This document shows positions 52,401 through 63,770 of a DNA stretch of 64,000 nt, in pieces. A program made the position numbers and the translations under genes. This DNA comes from Leguminivora glycinivorella. Taxonomy: Eukaryota; Arthropoda; Insecta; Lepidoptera; Tortricidae. Location of the stretch: positions 13,531,549-13,595,548 of the forward strand of contig NC_062990.1 of the NCBI RefSeq assembly GCF_023078275.1, read 5' to 3'. The notes below the pieces were generated by a model. The model did no database searches and was not told where the DNA came from. It saw only the letters and a program-made list of their open reading frames with translations. Within the stretch, counting starts at the first letter, position 1. The number at the start of each line of letters is the position of its first letter.

Positions 52401-55400
52401 AGAGACTACTTCTTTTTTCTCAATAAAATATAAAAATATATATATATTACTGCATCTGAGACTCCAACGTCGTCATCCGGGCCCTAAAATGGATGAAAAA
52501 ATGAATTTATTAACTACTTATGAATTAAAAATCATTGTTTAAGAGCCCGTCACGATGGGTAAAAAATAAAAATTCAGTATCTGTCAAATTACCCCATTTA
52601 CACACACTAACGCACGTCACACTCACCAACATACTTTTCGCACACTACCGCAATTTACTGGAAGAGGTCAGTGACCTAAGTGAGAGGAACTTAAGACAGG
52701 TCTATAGTTTCACTGAAGATCAGTTGTAACGTTAAAATCCCATCGAAACCAAAAAAAGGGAAATATGAGCCAAGTTCAATATTATATATGCCTTGGTTGT
52801 TGGCGTCAACGACAAAAGCAGGGAGATCTAAACGGGTGCCAAGTTCAATGGCAGTCCTTAAAATGTTTTATGACAATTGATGACATAAAATATCATTTCT
52901 TATAACTTTTATAATAGAATAGAATAGAATATAATTAATTTATTCGTTAACACACACACAAAATAAACGTTACAAATAATAAGACATAAACAAGAAGGAG
53001 ATTCAACGAAATGGTCTAATCTTCCGATCAGACCATCCGGTGAAACAATCACGACAGTCACATAATATGTATGTCACAAATATCAATATACTCTTATATT
53101 AAATCGTCTTAAATTTGGCTCTCCAAATTTAAGACGTTTATGTGAAATAGTTTTTGTTGTGAGGACGCCCATAGAGGCTCCAAATAGTTCGTGTAATATT
53201 ACACACGATATTGTCTGCCAGTTCGGTTACTTGAACTTGGCTTGACACGCTGCCGCGTGTTTAGATTGCGGACAGTGTCAATTTAGTGTTACCATCTCAC
53301 ACGAATTGAATCCGTTTATTTTTCAAAATAAATTTGTGCAAACACCATATAAAATTAAAACAACTCTGGTGTAAAAAACAGTGCTTCGTTTATTCTAATT
53401 ATAAATGGTTAAACCCTTTTCCGAATGAATTAAAATAATTCACTGTTCCTGATCGGTTTAGCCATTATAACATCCGTTATAAATGCACTGAGACAAAGGT
53501 TGAGGTTATGTATGAACAGAGGTTGACAGTCAGTTTACATGTAAAATTGTTGCCATATATAGAATTCTTCATTAAAATAATAATTTTCAAAATTTAGTTA
53601 AAGTTGTCTGAATCTAAGGTTACGTGCCCCGTGTGCAAACACCATTTAAAAATTATATTGAACGTAAGAAGTTAAGTCATACAGAACAATTTTGTGATAA
53701 GATAATATATTATTACAATTAATAATTTTGCCATTTACGTAAATAATCGTTTATAGAATATAATTATAATGATTAGTTCTGTTAGTTTTTTCATACGCCA
53801 CACTGAATGTCTCTTCGCGAAAGAGAATGTTACACACACTGACACACTAAATAATGTGACCAGTATAATGAAAATAAAGTCCAACGAGTTAAAATTAATT
53901 TTAAAACTCTTTCATTTTAATAAAGTTTAGAAGACAAAAAATACCTATATTTCTTATCATTGTATTAAAGTTACATATATTTTTTTATTTCTCAACAATA
54001 ATAAGTAGTAAACAACACAAAAAAAACGATTTTAAACTGAGACTCTTTTAGACGTGACGATATAATTTGGCGACACGTCCGCTCCGAACGAGCCCGATCG
54101 GGCGTCTGACTCAATAGAATCTGTTCGCAGTTTTGACGTTTGTATGGAAAATTTACGAAAGTTTATATTCAACATTGATTTTATCTAGCTTATAAAATAA
54201 CATTATTTTAAAACTAAAACACGGTCGTACATATTCAAATTTATGAAGATGCCGACAGGGGCCGACCGCATTTTAGTTACAACTTTAAGTAAGTATGTAT
54301 CTAAAATTGGAAGTGTTTCCTGATTTGTATTACACACTATTTTGCATACACATACTTAAAATTTATAATTATCAAGAAAGCCTTTTGTTTGCCTAAAAGG
54401 TTTTCGAAGTAATTGCCATTTGATTCGAAGTATTTTTAGACAAATATTGATGTCTTTTAACTTCCATTTACTGTATTTTAGTAGCATGATAACACACATG
54501 TAAACTACTGAATTTTTAGTTTAGGATATAAGTAATGCAACAGCATCAATTTTAGCAGCCTAAAGTGTACAAAATTGAGCTCAGCTCACTCAGACGTGAG
54601 CACTATTTGCGGGTTTTCTTAAACTAGCGTCAGGAAAAAAATCATAATTAATTCAGGGAGTAACTTTTCCTTGATGTTAACTACTGATTTTGTAGATAAG
54701 AATACGCGATGTTTAAAACAAGTGCTTCTCTTATCAATAAGTATATATTGAAACTAAAACCGGACGTAGAAAACTACCAATTTTACGATTTTCTACTTTT
54801 TGATATTGACGGCCTCTTAACACTTTTGCTTCTATGAAACCAATTTTCAATCAGCTTTTCGGTTATTTTTTGAACTAAACATACGCTTATATTTAGCCCG
54901 ACGTTCTGAACATTACAAACACTCCTTCAGAGTTGAGTTAAAAAAATAAAACTTATAATTATTTTATCAACAAAATAAGAAGTGTTTTTTCGCAATATTT
55001 TCAATTCTTCCCGTAATAACATTATTTTCTTAAATGAAAATGAATAATATAAATCTTCTATACAACGGAAAAGATGTCTCATTTTAATGGAATGAAATTA
55101 TGTCGAAATAAAACTTATTAATTAATTATCTAATAAGCCTCAAATTTGAGAAATAGATCACTGGTATAAAATGATTTTATAAGTTACTTAAGCCACTACA
55201 GTTTTTTAAAATGGCAAAATGCTGGGTCTCGGACACCAATACCACTTTATGGCAGTTGGCGTTGAGACCCTAGGGACAGGGAGGGCAATGGGGTCCAAGC
55301 GCCTACGTAATTTTCAAAGAACCGAGCGCAAAGCTCATAGAAGGTACCGGTGACCAGAGAGCTGGCAGCTTTCTCTAGTAACGCCTAAGCATTTTTGTTC

Positions 55401-58400
55401 AGCGAGGGAATGCTGCCAGCATCTTTGGCACATTGCCGCGGGGGCCCTATTTAGATGTATTTTAGTTTAGATTAATTTTTAATTTAATTTCAAGTTGTTT
55501 TAGTATTTTTTTTGAGTAAGCTTATTATTTATTTGTTATTTTAGTTTTGTTACCTTAATAAAGTTCCATAAGCCTCATAGCAAGATGCCCATCATGCAGG
55601 CAGTAGGTATTTACGCTTTATCGCGATGTCAAGTGAGAAATGATTGTTTCTGCAGTTACCTGTTTTGCATTTACTAGTTTTTTGATTTCCTGGAAAATAC
55701 AAAAAATGCAGGTTATGCATTTAAAAAAAAATCTGACACTGTGGCCCATTTCTCAAAGCTGAAAGTTACAAACGGACGGAAGTCTCTTTTCAACTTGTTC
55801 TATTAGGCAGTGACTACCACTTGTAAATTGTAGCTTGTAGCTTCGAGAAATAGGTCACTGGTATATTTGATTTTATTACCTACTGCTACTGCCACGACAG
55901 TTTTTCAAATTATTGTACTTTTTTTGGGTTTATAATTCAGTACATTGATCATTGCCGGTTCCATAGTGGATACCCTCCTGCAATCGAGGGAGGACTGAAA
56001 ATCTTCTCAAGGCTGAGGCGTAGGGTTAGAGCCAGCGTAGCTTTATTTGACATTCATATGCGTATTGTAATAATACGCCTACCTACTTTAAAAATAAATA
56101 TATCATTTCATTTTCATTGAATTTTTATATTTTTATCTGCATTAATTTAAAACCTCAAATTAAATAAGATTATGCGTAGTGTTTGTTTCGTTTGACATAA
56201 TTATTAAACTAGTGTAGTCCTTCTTTTTAGTCATTATTTTTAATATTAATGTAAGAAATATTAAATAAACTTTGATAATAATTTAAAGTTTACTTATAAA
56301 ATGATAAAAATATGTTTCCAATAATTACCTTCTTGGTGTCGTCAGTTAATTTCTGAAATTATTTTAAATACCTTTTATTTCAGGTTTTTAGAACTAGTAA
56401 AGAGTGAAAACAGAAATATATTGCGTCGACAGTCGTTCGTAATATTTTTGCATTAACCACATCTTTAGTAAATTAGGCAAAAAATGCAGTAAAAAATATT
56501 AAATAAATAACAACAAAAGTATGTTCTAGTAATATATACAAATATTACCTGTGACATAACTTGCGCGACCTATTCATAAAAAAGGAATAACGTATTACGT
56601 TTTTTATATTGTTTAGTTGTTAGTTACATATTTATTTTATTAGGTTCATTTTTAGTTATTTTATAAATAATTAAAATTATGATTAATGGAAAAAAGTTAC
56701 AAACCAGCTGTAAAAAACATATCCATGAGTAGGTATATACTGATAGAAGCGTAATATATAATGTTACAATACAAATGTGAAAAATAGGAAATTCGAAACG
56801 AGACATAATAATAGATGTAGGCGTCTGGTTAGGGTTTTATAATTAGAGTAATAAAATTCAAATATAAAAATTAATCTTTTTTGCACTGTTTAGTCAGTGT
56901 GGTTATTAGAGATCTCTAATATATATTGATTTAAACTAACACGATCTTCACTCATATTATTAAATTAAAACGGGCGTTTTACGCGATTAAGTCCCGTTTT
57001 AATTTAATAATCTCTAATATAGTTTGTATTTAGAGATTATAATCAACATATTATATTTTTTTATCTTAGAAAATATAGATTTTTTTTCTATAATTTTTCG
57101 AATTTGGTATAAAATAGTTGTAAAACATGCTTGGATGCCTCCAGGATTGATCAACTGTGTTTTTATGCTATTTTACATGCATGAATTACTTGACGTAAGG
57201 TTTATTTGATGTACTTATTTATAAACATCTGACATTCATGGTTTTAGGACATGACTCATATGTCACCCTCCACTAAGTCGCTATTGTATTTACGTAATCA
57301 AGTGCAATTACACGTAAATAAACAGTAAAGATTCTCAATGAGTACCACCTATAAATACAATAACTCTAGCCATGAAAAAATAATGTTTAATCACAGTACG
57401 AAAGAGTCTGAAGAATTGATCATAAATGTTCGCGTTGGATACGCGTTGAAGCGTTTTAAATGAACAAATAATATAAAATAAAGTAATCTCTCCCAAATCC
57501 ACATCACCTTAGTCAATAATGAAAAATCCATCAAAACAGTATAAGCAAAATACAAATCGCACCGGAGCAGCTAAAGATTTTCGGAACAACCCTCGTAAGA
57601 AAGTTAAAGACAGGTTGGTTAGGCCCACTTGCACCAACCACTTCACTCGGGATGTTGTAACTACCCGAGTTATTTGTTTATCTTCTTTTAAATGCCTTAT
57701 AGTGTAGAGTATAATTACCTAATAATAACTTTTCGAATTAAAAATAAAAGCGTACCACTTTTGCTGCCATAGGTGCATTTTCTCTATCCTGAAAAAAAAA
57801 AAACAATTATATCAGATCTGTCTTCTATTGGTTCCATGCGAGAGTGGGAGTTGCAAATAAAATACTTGCATATTTACTATAAATACAGTGAGCCTATTTG
57901 AATCCTAGGACACTGTTTATACAACCTTTTCAGAGTAACAACCAAGTAACATCTAAGCCATATAAACCAAAGCAAAGCGGTGTCAATAAGACATGGTTCT
58001 AGAAAGCTTCAGGTTGGCTTGGTACACTAAATAAATTTCAAATTAAAAATTGCTCAGTATTATACAAGCGGATGTGAAAGAATTATTGAATAATTCATTC
58101 TCGTTCATTCTCATCCGCTTATATGTGTTGCGTACGTACACGGCGCGCACACATAAATGCCGCGCGGGATACGTTTGTTGTACGTTGTGCGCTATAAGCT
58201 AAGCATTAAGCTCTTCGGTCAAGTTACTCAAGTTATATTATAGTTAGAATACCTCATAATATAATAAAATATTTACCAATGTTTTCATTAAATGATCTTG
58301 AACATCTCCAGTCAGCTTCATTGCTTCGACAGCAATACCCTGAAATGTATTTAATTATATTGAAATGGGGACAAATTTAGAATGTCAAGTGGGCTATCGT

Positions 58401-61400
58401 TAGAAAGAACTCGATTTAGTTATATAATAAAACCACCTCCCACCAATTTATGTATGAAACCGGCTATTCGCTGTCCAAGGAAAAAACGATCACGTTTTTT
58501 CAATAGTTATTTATTTATATTAACATAATATTTACACAATTTTATTGTATAAAAATACTAAATCTAGCTATTGATAATACCTAAAATAGGGTCTTGAATT
58601 TGGATTTTTTAGTTGGAACATCGTGTTCGTCTAATACATTTTTCTTAGACTAATAATATTTTTATACGTACCTCGACCATCACACGATTTAACTGCAGAA
58701 AAAAAATATATTTCAAAAATTTTGTAAGATATTTACGTATAGAAAATGGTACATAATTTAGTACATTGAATACCACAAGCCTTATTGACCTTACCTTAAT
58801 AATATGTATTTATTTAATTCCGTTAAAAATAAATGAAAATTATTTACCAGCTGAAAGGAAATTAGTGAAATAACATTAATAATGAGATTGGGGATTGGAA
58901 AGCGATGAGCGAATATTTACCGGATCGATGTGATAATTAATATCTTTTTTATTCAACTATAAAATTATGTCTTCGAACGATACCACAAACAACTGCATTA
59001 TTAAATCAGTAAATTAGTAGTAATACCTTTGCTTCTCCATTGCTTAAATCTTTCTGTAAATTAAACAAATTGATGCGTATAGTTATTATCTATCGAAGCG
59101 ATAATATCTGAAAATACTCATTTTATAAAAATAAAATAATACCAGCCAAGTGCGAGTCAGCCTCTCACACCGAGGGTGCCGTACCAATTTCCAATAATTT
59201 TTATCTCCTGTTACTCTTGTAACTCTAAATACTTGAATAGAAATTTAGTAAGTATAGGTCAATTCGCACTTGGCCGGCTGATTTTCTAAATTTATATAGC
59301 GATACAAGAGGAACCTACCTTCCTCTTGACTCAATCTTCCTCTTGAATGAATCATATATATATGTATAATACATGTGCAAATACAAAGCCGGGATAGGTC
59401 GCTGGTTACTTATAGAAAGAATGAAAGAAATAAAGAAAAAGACAACAACGGAGTAACAGGGGGTTGAAAATGGTCTGAAATGCTTTGAGAAAAGGATGGT
59501 ATGGCCGTGCCTCTTTTTGCTCGACTTGGCGCGGGCACTACCGTGCCCCCAGATTTATTCAGTACAGCACACATACACAGGACAAAATGGTGAAATTCAA
59601 AAAAATAAGAAACAGATAATAAAAACAAATACACAAAAACATCCTAAGAAAATTATATACACACACACAAACAGAAAATTACACTTTTGTGTCCAGCAAT
59701 GTGCGCAGTAGGGAAAAGGCTCTGATTCAGCATGTTGTTGCAAAACGCAGGCGAGGCGAATTGAAACGCTGTTATTCTGCCAAGGCCTGAGTGAGTGACT
59801 TTATTAAGGCAGCTCCAAAAAAAAAAGAAAAGAAAAAGAGAAAATATTTAAAAAAATTAGACAACTACTGTGCAGCGAGTCCTGGGGGGTTACCATGACG
59901 TACTAAAGACGTTCAGTTTAGGTTGAGAGAAAGGGACACTGCTATAGCAGTTACATAGCTCCGTCCCTCTCTCTCAACCTAAACTGAACGGCTTTAGCAC
60001 GTCATGGTAACCCCCCAGGTTATAATTGAGTGCCTAAAAGTATTTGACGCAGTTTCTGACTTATAATAAAAAAAATACATAAAAAATGACACCAGTGGAG
60101 TACGCTATTTATCTATCCTAAAATAAAATAAAACTAGTCCATAAATATCGTAGAAAAATACTTACGGTGTCTAAATTGTTACCAATTGCACCAAGTTTTT
60201 TAACGACTTTATTTATTTGTTTTTTCTAAAATAAAAGCAAAGTGATTTGTTAAAAAAATTGAGATGCATAAAATGTGTCTTGTATTTCCAAAAAAATGCG
60301 TTTTGTTTCGTCTTCGTCTCGAAAAATCAATAAAAAAGGAATTGTAACTTTTAATTCCCAGTTCTAAAAACACAGAATTTAGATATTTGAAACGAGTATT
60401 TTCAAAATCATGCAAATATGTTTCCAACATACCTATTTATTCTATCTTAAAAGGTATTTCAGAGTAATTAACAAATGATAGAGCTATTACCACCGTCGTT
60501 ATTTGTGGCCTATTTCACCGAGAGTCACATTGACACGTGACACTGACAATTCTGTGCCTGTTTCTGGGTTGACAAGTGACATTGTTACTCAGTGTCAATA
60601 TTTCCTTGTTGAAAAGGCAATAGCTTTTTTACATCATTAAATACCTGGTAGGTATTTATTTATTTATTATTAAATACTTACACATTTTTCTTTAATTTTT
60701 TTGACGTCCTGGAATATTGTAATGTTATTAACATTATGATATAGTTCAAAAGAGTTTTGAAAATAGATCACAGTCTAAAAAAACTATTCTATGACCCATT
60801 TTTTACATTTTCATGGTGACATGCAATAGCCTGAAGTTTTAGTGTTATAAACTTATTTTAACAAAACTATTACTATAAACTGTCATTTTAATATATTATT
60901 TTGTTTCTTTTTTGATAAATATGTAATTTGAAGTGTGTTTTGGATTTATTTTATAAGGACAAGTCTATACACGTTAAACTTCCGTGAGACATATTCAAAT
61001 AATTAATTGAAATACGGTTGTACTCACGTTATTATATCGCTATTGCTGCGACATGTTTCGGGCCAATTCGGAGGCCCCTCTTCAGGCGTATAGGAGTTCA
61101 CGCGACGGCTAGACTCCGCAAACTGAACGCGCCGCTCGCCGCTCCGCCCGCTGCGCGCGCGCTCATAGGACGGGGGAGGGGGCGTCCTATCAGCGCGCGC
61201 GCAGCGGGCGGAGCGGCGAGCGGCGCGTTCAGTTTGCGGAGTCTAGCCGTCGCGTGAACTCCTATACGCCTGAAGAGGGGCCTCCGAATTGGCCCGAAAC
61301 ATGTCGCAGCAATAGGACAAGTCTACATTCCAATTCCTTATAGCAAATTTTATTATATCTTTATTTATTCCGAAACCTAATAATTATCGAAGATATAAAA

Positions 61401-61440
61401 ACAGTGTAATTTTATAAAAAAAGAAAATGTAACTCACCGC
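49372..61440 (-). CDS. Gene D: micro-exon secreted protein, 5' part absent from the window
   Basis: In-window exons are 61438-61440 (A), 60682-60708 (DVKKIKEKC), 60166-60225 (KKQINKVVKKLGAIGNNLDT), 59027-59053 (KDLSNGEAK), 58848-58850 (L), 58672-58692 (LNRVMVE), 58277-58339 (GIAVEAMKLTGDVQDHLMKT then L), 57756-57788 (DRENAPMAAKV), 56705-56707 (L), 56549-56569 (VAQVMSQ), 56329-56352 (KLTDDTKK), 55660-55689 (EIKKLVNAKQ), 52451-52483 (GPDDDVGVSDA), 52189-52233 (DDDTGDGPVVTDGDE), 51702-51722 (AYADGVE), 51276-51299 (PDNSNYVQ) and the terminal exon. All are multiples of 3. The GGNGYEQ slot of C is not found. No signal-peptide exon is seen up to 64000; homology to C stops near 61660, where repeats begin. 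Confidence 0.72.
49575..49845 (-). mobile_element. tRNA-derived SINE, same family
   Basis: This is a minus-strand copy of 38764-39010. The plus strand shows GGGATTCGAACCCGGGACCG and TACACAGATTGACTGAGGCC. It lies just upstream of the gene D 3' UTR exon, in the intron after the stop codon. Confidence 0.8.
50323..50833. mobile_element. MITE containing a LINE fragment
   Basis: The ends TTTTATCACTTATCCACGTG and CACGTGGATAAGTGATAAAA are inverted. The related 100-bp element at 61874-61978 has the same ends and no LINE, so this copy probably received the insertion. A perfect hairpin GGCCGTCCCTATCGCACT and its inverse lies at 50409-50455. Confidence 0.7.
50431..50770 (-). mobile_element. LINE fragment inside a MITE
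   Basis: The frame encodes MERTMLGIKLQDRVRNVEIG through KLKWNWAGHVARQSDDRW, a diverged relative of the other LINE tails. It lies between the two inverted ends of the element at 50323-50833. Confidence 0.75.
50858..51024 (-). CDS. Gene D terminal coding exon
   Basis: The coding part is 50866-51024, 52 residues plus TGA, starting GSGVDDEATLTDDSGPQKMQ and ending GFGYGSKKQMCLFTPRNSPY and CVSQEKSL. The cysteine spacing and CLFTPR core are conserved, while KKK becomes KKQ. A GTAACT donor again follows 8 nt after the stop. Confidence 0.87.
51276..57788 (-). CDS. Gene D exons DRENAPMAAKV to PDNSNYVQ
   Basis: Exons are 57756-57788, 56705-56707, 56549-56569, 56329-56352, 55660-55689, 52451-52483, 52189-52233, 51702-51722 and 51276-51299. 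The acidic exons differ most from B and C, with GDGPVVTDGDE and AYADGVE replacing more acidic peptides. Confidence 0.76.
51900..52065. repeat. Foldback element (ACTCACGTTATTATATCG ends)
   Basis: GTTGTACTCACGTTATTATA at the left and AACATAATAACGTGAGTACA at the right are inverted. The interior has GGCCTCCAAGATGGCCCGAA. It is related to 61016-61318. Confidence 0.65.
52060..52135 (-). mobile_element. LINE 3'-end scrap
   Basis: The plus strand reads GTGTCCCACTGCTGGGCGAA then GGCCTCCCC, the reverse of the GEAFAQQWD-type tail. It abuts a foldback element at 51900-52065. Confidence 0.65.
53099..53136. repeat. Small hairpin
   Basis: CGTCTTAAATTTGG and CCAAATTTAAGACG are separated by a few bases, in a large gene D intron. 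Confidence 0.65.
55204..55570 (+). mobile_element. LINE 3'-end fragment with degenerate ORF tail
   Basis: The frame reads GDQRAGSFL, two stops, then RLSIFVQRGNAASIFGTLPR and GPYLDVF-stop, the C-terminus of a lepidopteran non-LTR polyprotein, followed by an AT-rich 3' UTR. It lies in a gene D intron. Confidence 0.7.
55741..55860. repeat. Short foldback MITE, second copy
   Basis: GGCCCATTTCTCAAAGCTGA and TAGCTTCGAGAAATAGGTCA correspond to the ends at 15018-15140. Confidence 0.6.
56015..56112 (+). mobile_element. LINE 3' tail (GCGTATTGTAATA type)
   Basis: It contains AGCTTTATTTGACATTCATA and ends in AAAATAAATAT. A related reversed copy lies at 31660-31770. Confidence 0.55.
56957..57010. repeat. 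Hairpin related to the 19236-19680 palindrome
   Basis: ATTATTAAATTAAAACGGG and CCCGTTTTAATTTAATAAT arms enclose CGCGATTAAGT, the terminal motif of the larger palindrome. Confidence 0.6.
58277..60708 (-). CDS. Gene D helical middle exons
   Basis: Six exons from DVKKIKEKC to the 63-nt GIAVEAM exon have the same order and lengths as in B and C. The 60-nt exon begins KKQINK instead of DEKIHK and uses a different last base in its acceptor context (TTTTAG then AAA). Confidence 0.82.
59395..59825. repeat. Non-autonomous repeat, no coding potential
   Basis: It begins with an A-rich GAAAGAAATAAAGAAAAAG stretch. GCACTACCGTGCCCCCAGAT and TCTGCCAAGGCCTGAGTGAG look like mobile-element body, and an A-run follows. 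Short frames here are not gene-like. Confidence 0.35.
59879..60020. repeat. Foldback palindrome
   Basis: TGGGGGGTTACCATGACGTA and ACGTCATGGTAACCCCCCA begin and end arms of about 55 bp that include TTCAGTTTAGGTTGAGAGA. Confidence 0.82.
61016..61318. repeat. GC-rich near-perfect palindrome
   Basis: Arms of about 130 bp, with TTGCTGCGACATGTTTCGGG at the left and CCCGAAACATGTCGCAGCAA at the right, surround a GGGGGAGGGGG spacer. The inner arms are CpG-rich (CGCCGCTCGCCGCTCCGCCC). Confidence 0.88.
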
Positions 61441-61873
61441 CTGCAAAATAATTAGATAAAAATGTGTTTGTTAACGCCAGTGAAGAAAACAACAGTTAAA
61501 TGGAAATAAAATATGAAATAAAAAAAATGTTGCTGTCTCTTACACAAATATTTGTTTCGAAAAGTCTTAGATATTATATATAACGCATCATAGATAACGC
61601 ATTAAATATGAAAAATATTACATGAATCATACTTATTAACGTTTCTTTCATAATTGATAAACTAGTGGCTCTGGGAGCTGTAGACCTTCGCGAAATGCTT
61701 AGAGGACGCAAAACTGAAAGCTAATTTTATTAGTGATTATCGCAGTCAAGTCATGACTTCATGACAGCAACAGTTTCAAGCGATATATACTCGTACGCTA
61801 TAGGCACTCAACTCAAGCCCTTAACGGCAATTTCTGCATTTAACATATAAAAACTGTGGGGCTATCATGCTTG

Positions 61874-61978
61874 CACTTTTATCACTTATCAATGTGGATA
61901 AGACATATGTCAATCTCACACTGACTAACTAGCCACAACGTAACGGATGCTTTATCCGCGTAGATAAGTGATAAAATG
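61874..61978. mobile_element. Short MITE, empty relative of 50323-50833
   Basis: TTTTATCACTTATCAATGTG on the left and TAGATAAGTGATAAAA on the right, about 100 bp in all. Confidence 0.7.
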
Positions 61979-61989
61979 GCAAGCATCAT

Positions 61990-63430
61990 AGTCCTGCCCT
62001 TGGTTTTGTTATCAACTTTTGTTTTGTAATCGTGTCGACGCTAGCCCGCAAAGTGGGCTTTTCGCTTTTAAGCGTCACACGAAAATCCTAACCTAACTTA
62101 GTTTGGATATTTAATAGGTCTTTCTTTTTTCGGAGGCTGGGCCCCCAAGCCCCCCCCCCCCCCCCCCCCTTATAATCACTCTTGTTCGTCGCAAGAAAAT
62201 CTTAAACTAACTTATTTTCAATAGGTATTACGTTGGTATTTCGTGGGGGCTACCCCCCCCCCCACCCCCGAGCACCGGGGTGGGTGTTTCGCCGCAAGAA
62301 AACCCTAACTTCTTTTCAATAAGTACAACGGTGGTATTTCTTTCTTCGCCCCTCGTCGTCCACGATTTGTAAGCGTGTCGACGCTAGCCCGCGAAGTGGG
62401 TTGCTTATTTTCGCTTTTCAGGGTCACAAGAACACCTAACCTTACTTAGTTTGGATACTTAATTGGTGTTTCTATTTTGCTGCGCCCCTGAGCCCCCCCT
62501 TATTTTCGATCTTAAACTTCGCAAGTAAACCCTAACCTAACTTATTTTCAATACGTACTACGTGGTATTTCTTTTTGGAGCCCCTCTTGTGGGTGCTTCT
62601 CCCCTCGTCGTCCATTTTGGTTTTGTTATCAATTTTCGATTTGTAAGGGTGTCAACGTTAGCCCGCGAAGTGGGCTGCCTATTTTCGCTTTTCAGGGTCA
62701 CAAGAAAACCCTTACCTTACTTAGTTTGGATACTTAATCGGTATTTCTATTTGGCGGGGGCTGCGCCCCCCGAGCCCCCCTTATTTTCCCTCTTAAGGGT
62801 CGCAAGAAAACTTTAACCTTACTTAGTTTGGATACTTAATTGATCTTTCTTTTTTGCGGGGGCTGCGCCCCCAGCCCCCCTTATCTTCGCTCTTAAGCTT
62901 CGTAAAAAAGACCCTAACCTAACTTATATTCAATGCGTACTACGTTGGTGTTTCTTTTTGGCGGGGGGCTTCGCCCCCCGAGCCCCCCTTGTGGATGCTT
63001 CGCCCCTCGTGGTCCATTTTGTTTTTTTTTATCAATTTTAGATTTGTAAGCGTGTCGACGCTAGCCCGCGAAGTGGGTTGCCTATTTTCGCTTTTCAGGG
63101 TCACAAGAAAACTCTAACCTTACTTAGTTTGGATACTTAATCGGTATTTCTATTTTTCGGGGGCTGCGCCCCCCGAGCCCCCCTTCCCCTTATTTTCGAT
63201 CTTAAACTTCGCAAGAAAACCCTAACCTAACTTATTTTCAATACGTACTACGTGGTATTTATTTTTGGCGGGGGCTTCGCCCCCCGAGCCCCCCTTGTGG
63301 GTGCTTCCCCCTCGTCGTCCATTTTGGTTTTGTTATCAGTTTTTGTTTTGTAAACGTATCGACGGTAGCCCGCGAAGTGGGTTTCCTATTTTCGCTTTTA
63401 AGGGTCACAAGAAAACCCTAACCCAACTAT
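61990..63430 (+). repeat. GC-rich complex tandem repeat array
   Basis: About five irregular units each carry GTGTCGACGCTAGCCCGCGA (near 62032, 62372, 62650, 63051 and 63355), CTAACCTAACTTATTTTCAA-type segments, and short GGGGGCTTCGCCCCCCGAGC hairpins. Spacing varies from about 280 to 400 bp. It replaces the sequence where gene D's upstream exons would be expected. Confidence 0.7.
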
Positions 63431-63517
63431 TTTAAATACTACGATGCATCGACAACTCACTAATTCAATCTATTTGAAAGTGGCAGCACATAACACTTAA
63501 ATTCGCACCGATTAGTA

Positions 63518-63770
63518 CAAACCACGGTGGTGCAGTGTCATTCATGGTACATTTTTGCCCTCACGCTAGTCATATTTCTAGGTTCGATTCCCGGCAAATG
63601 CAAAACTTTTTGTATTTTTATTTTTATTATTTTTCTTCTGTCACAGTCACAGTTTCGTTTTCTTTCAACCCCTTATTTGCCAAGAGTGGGTCTGAAGCTT
63701 TAGTAGTTTCATGTGTTCTGCCTACCCCTTTATGGGATACAGGCGTGGTTGTATGTATATGGTTGTATGT
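63518..63770 (+). mobile_element. SINE head fused to an ATCACGCCTGT repeat arm
   Basis: A B-box-like TAGGTTCGATTCCCGGC at about 63580-63596 follows ACCACGGTGGTGCAGTGTCA. From 63640 the sequence matches the reverse arm of 8285-8745 (CCAAGAGTGGGTCTGAAGCT ... GATACAGGCGTGGTTGTATG). Confidence 0.55.

Noticed and set aside
63380..63430. CCTAACC-like runs as insect telomere repeats
   Set aside because: Insect telomeres are TTAGG/CCTAA tandem pentamers. Here the motif is isolated inside longer units.
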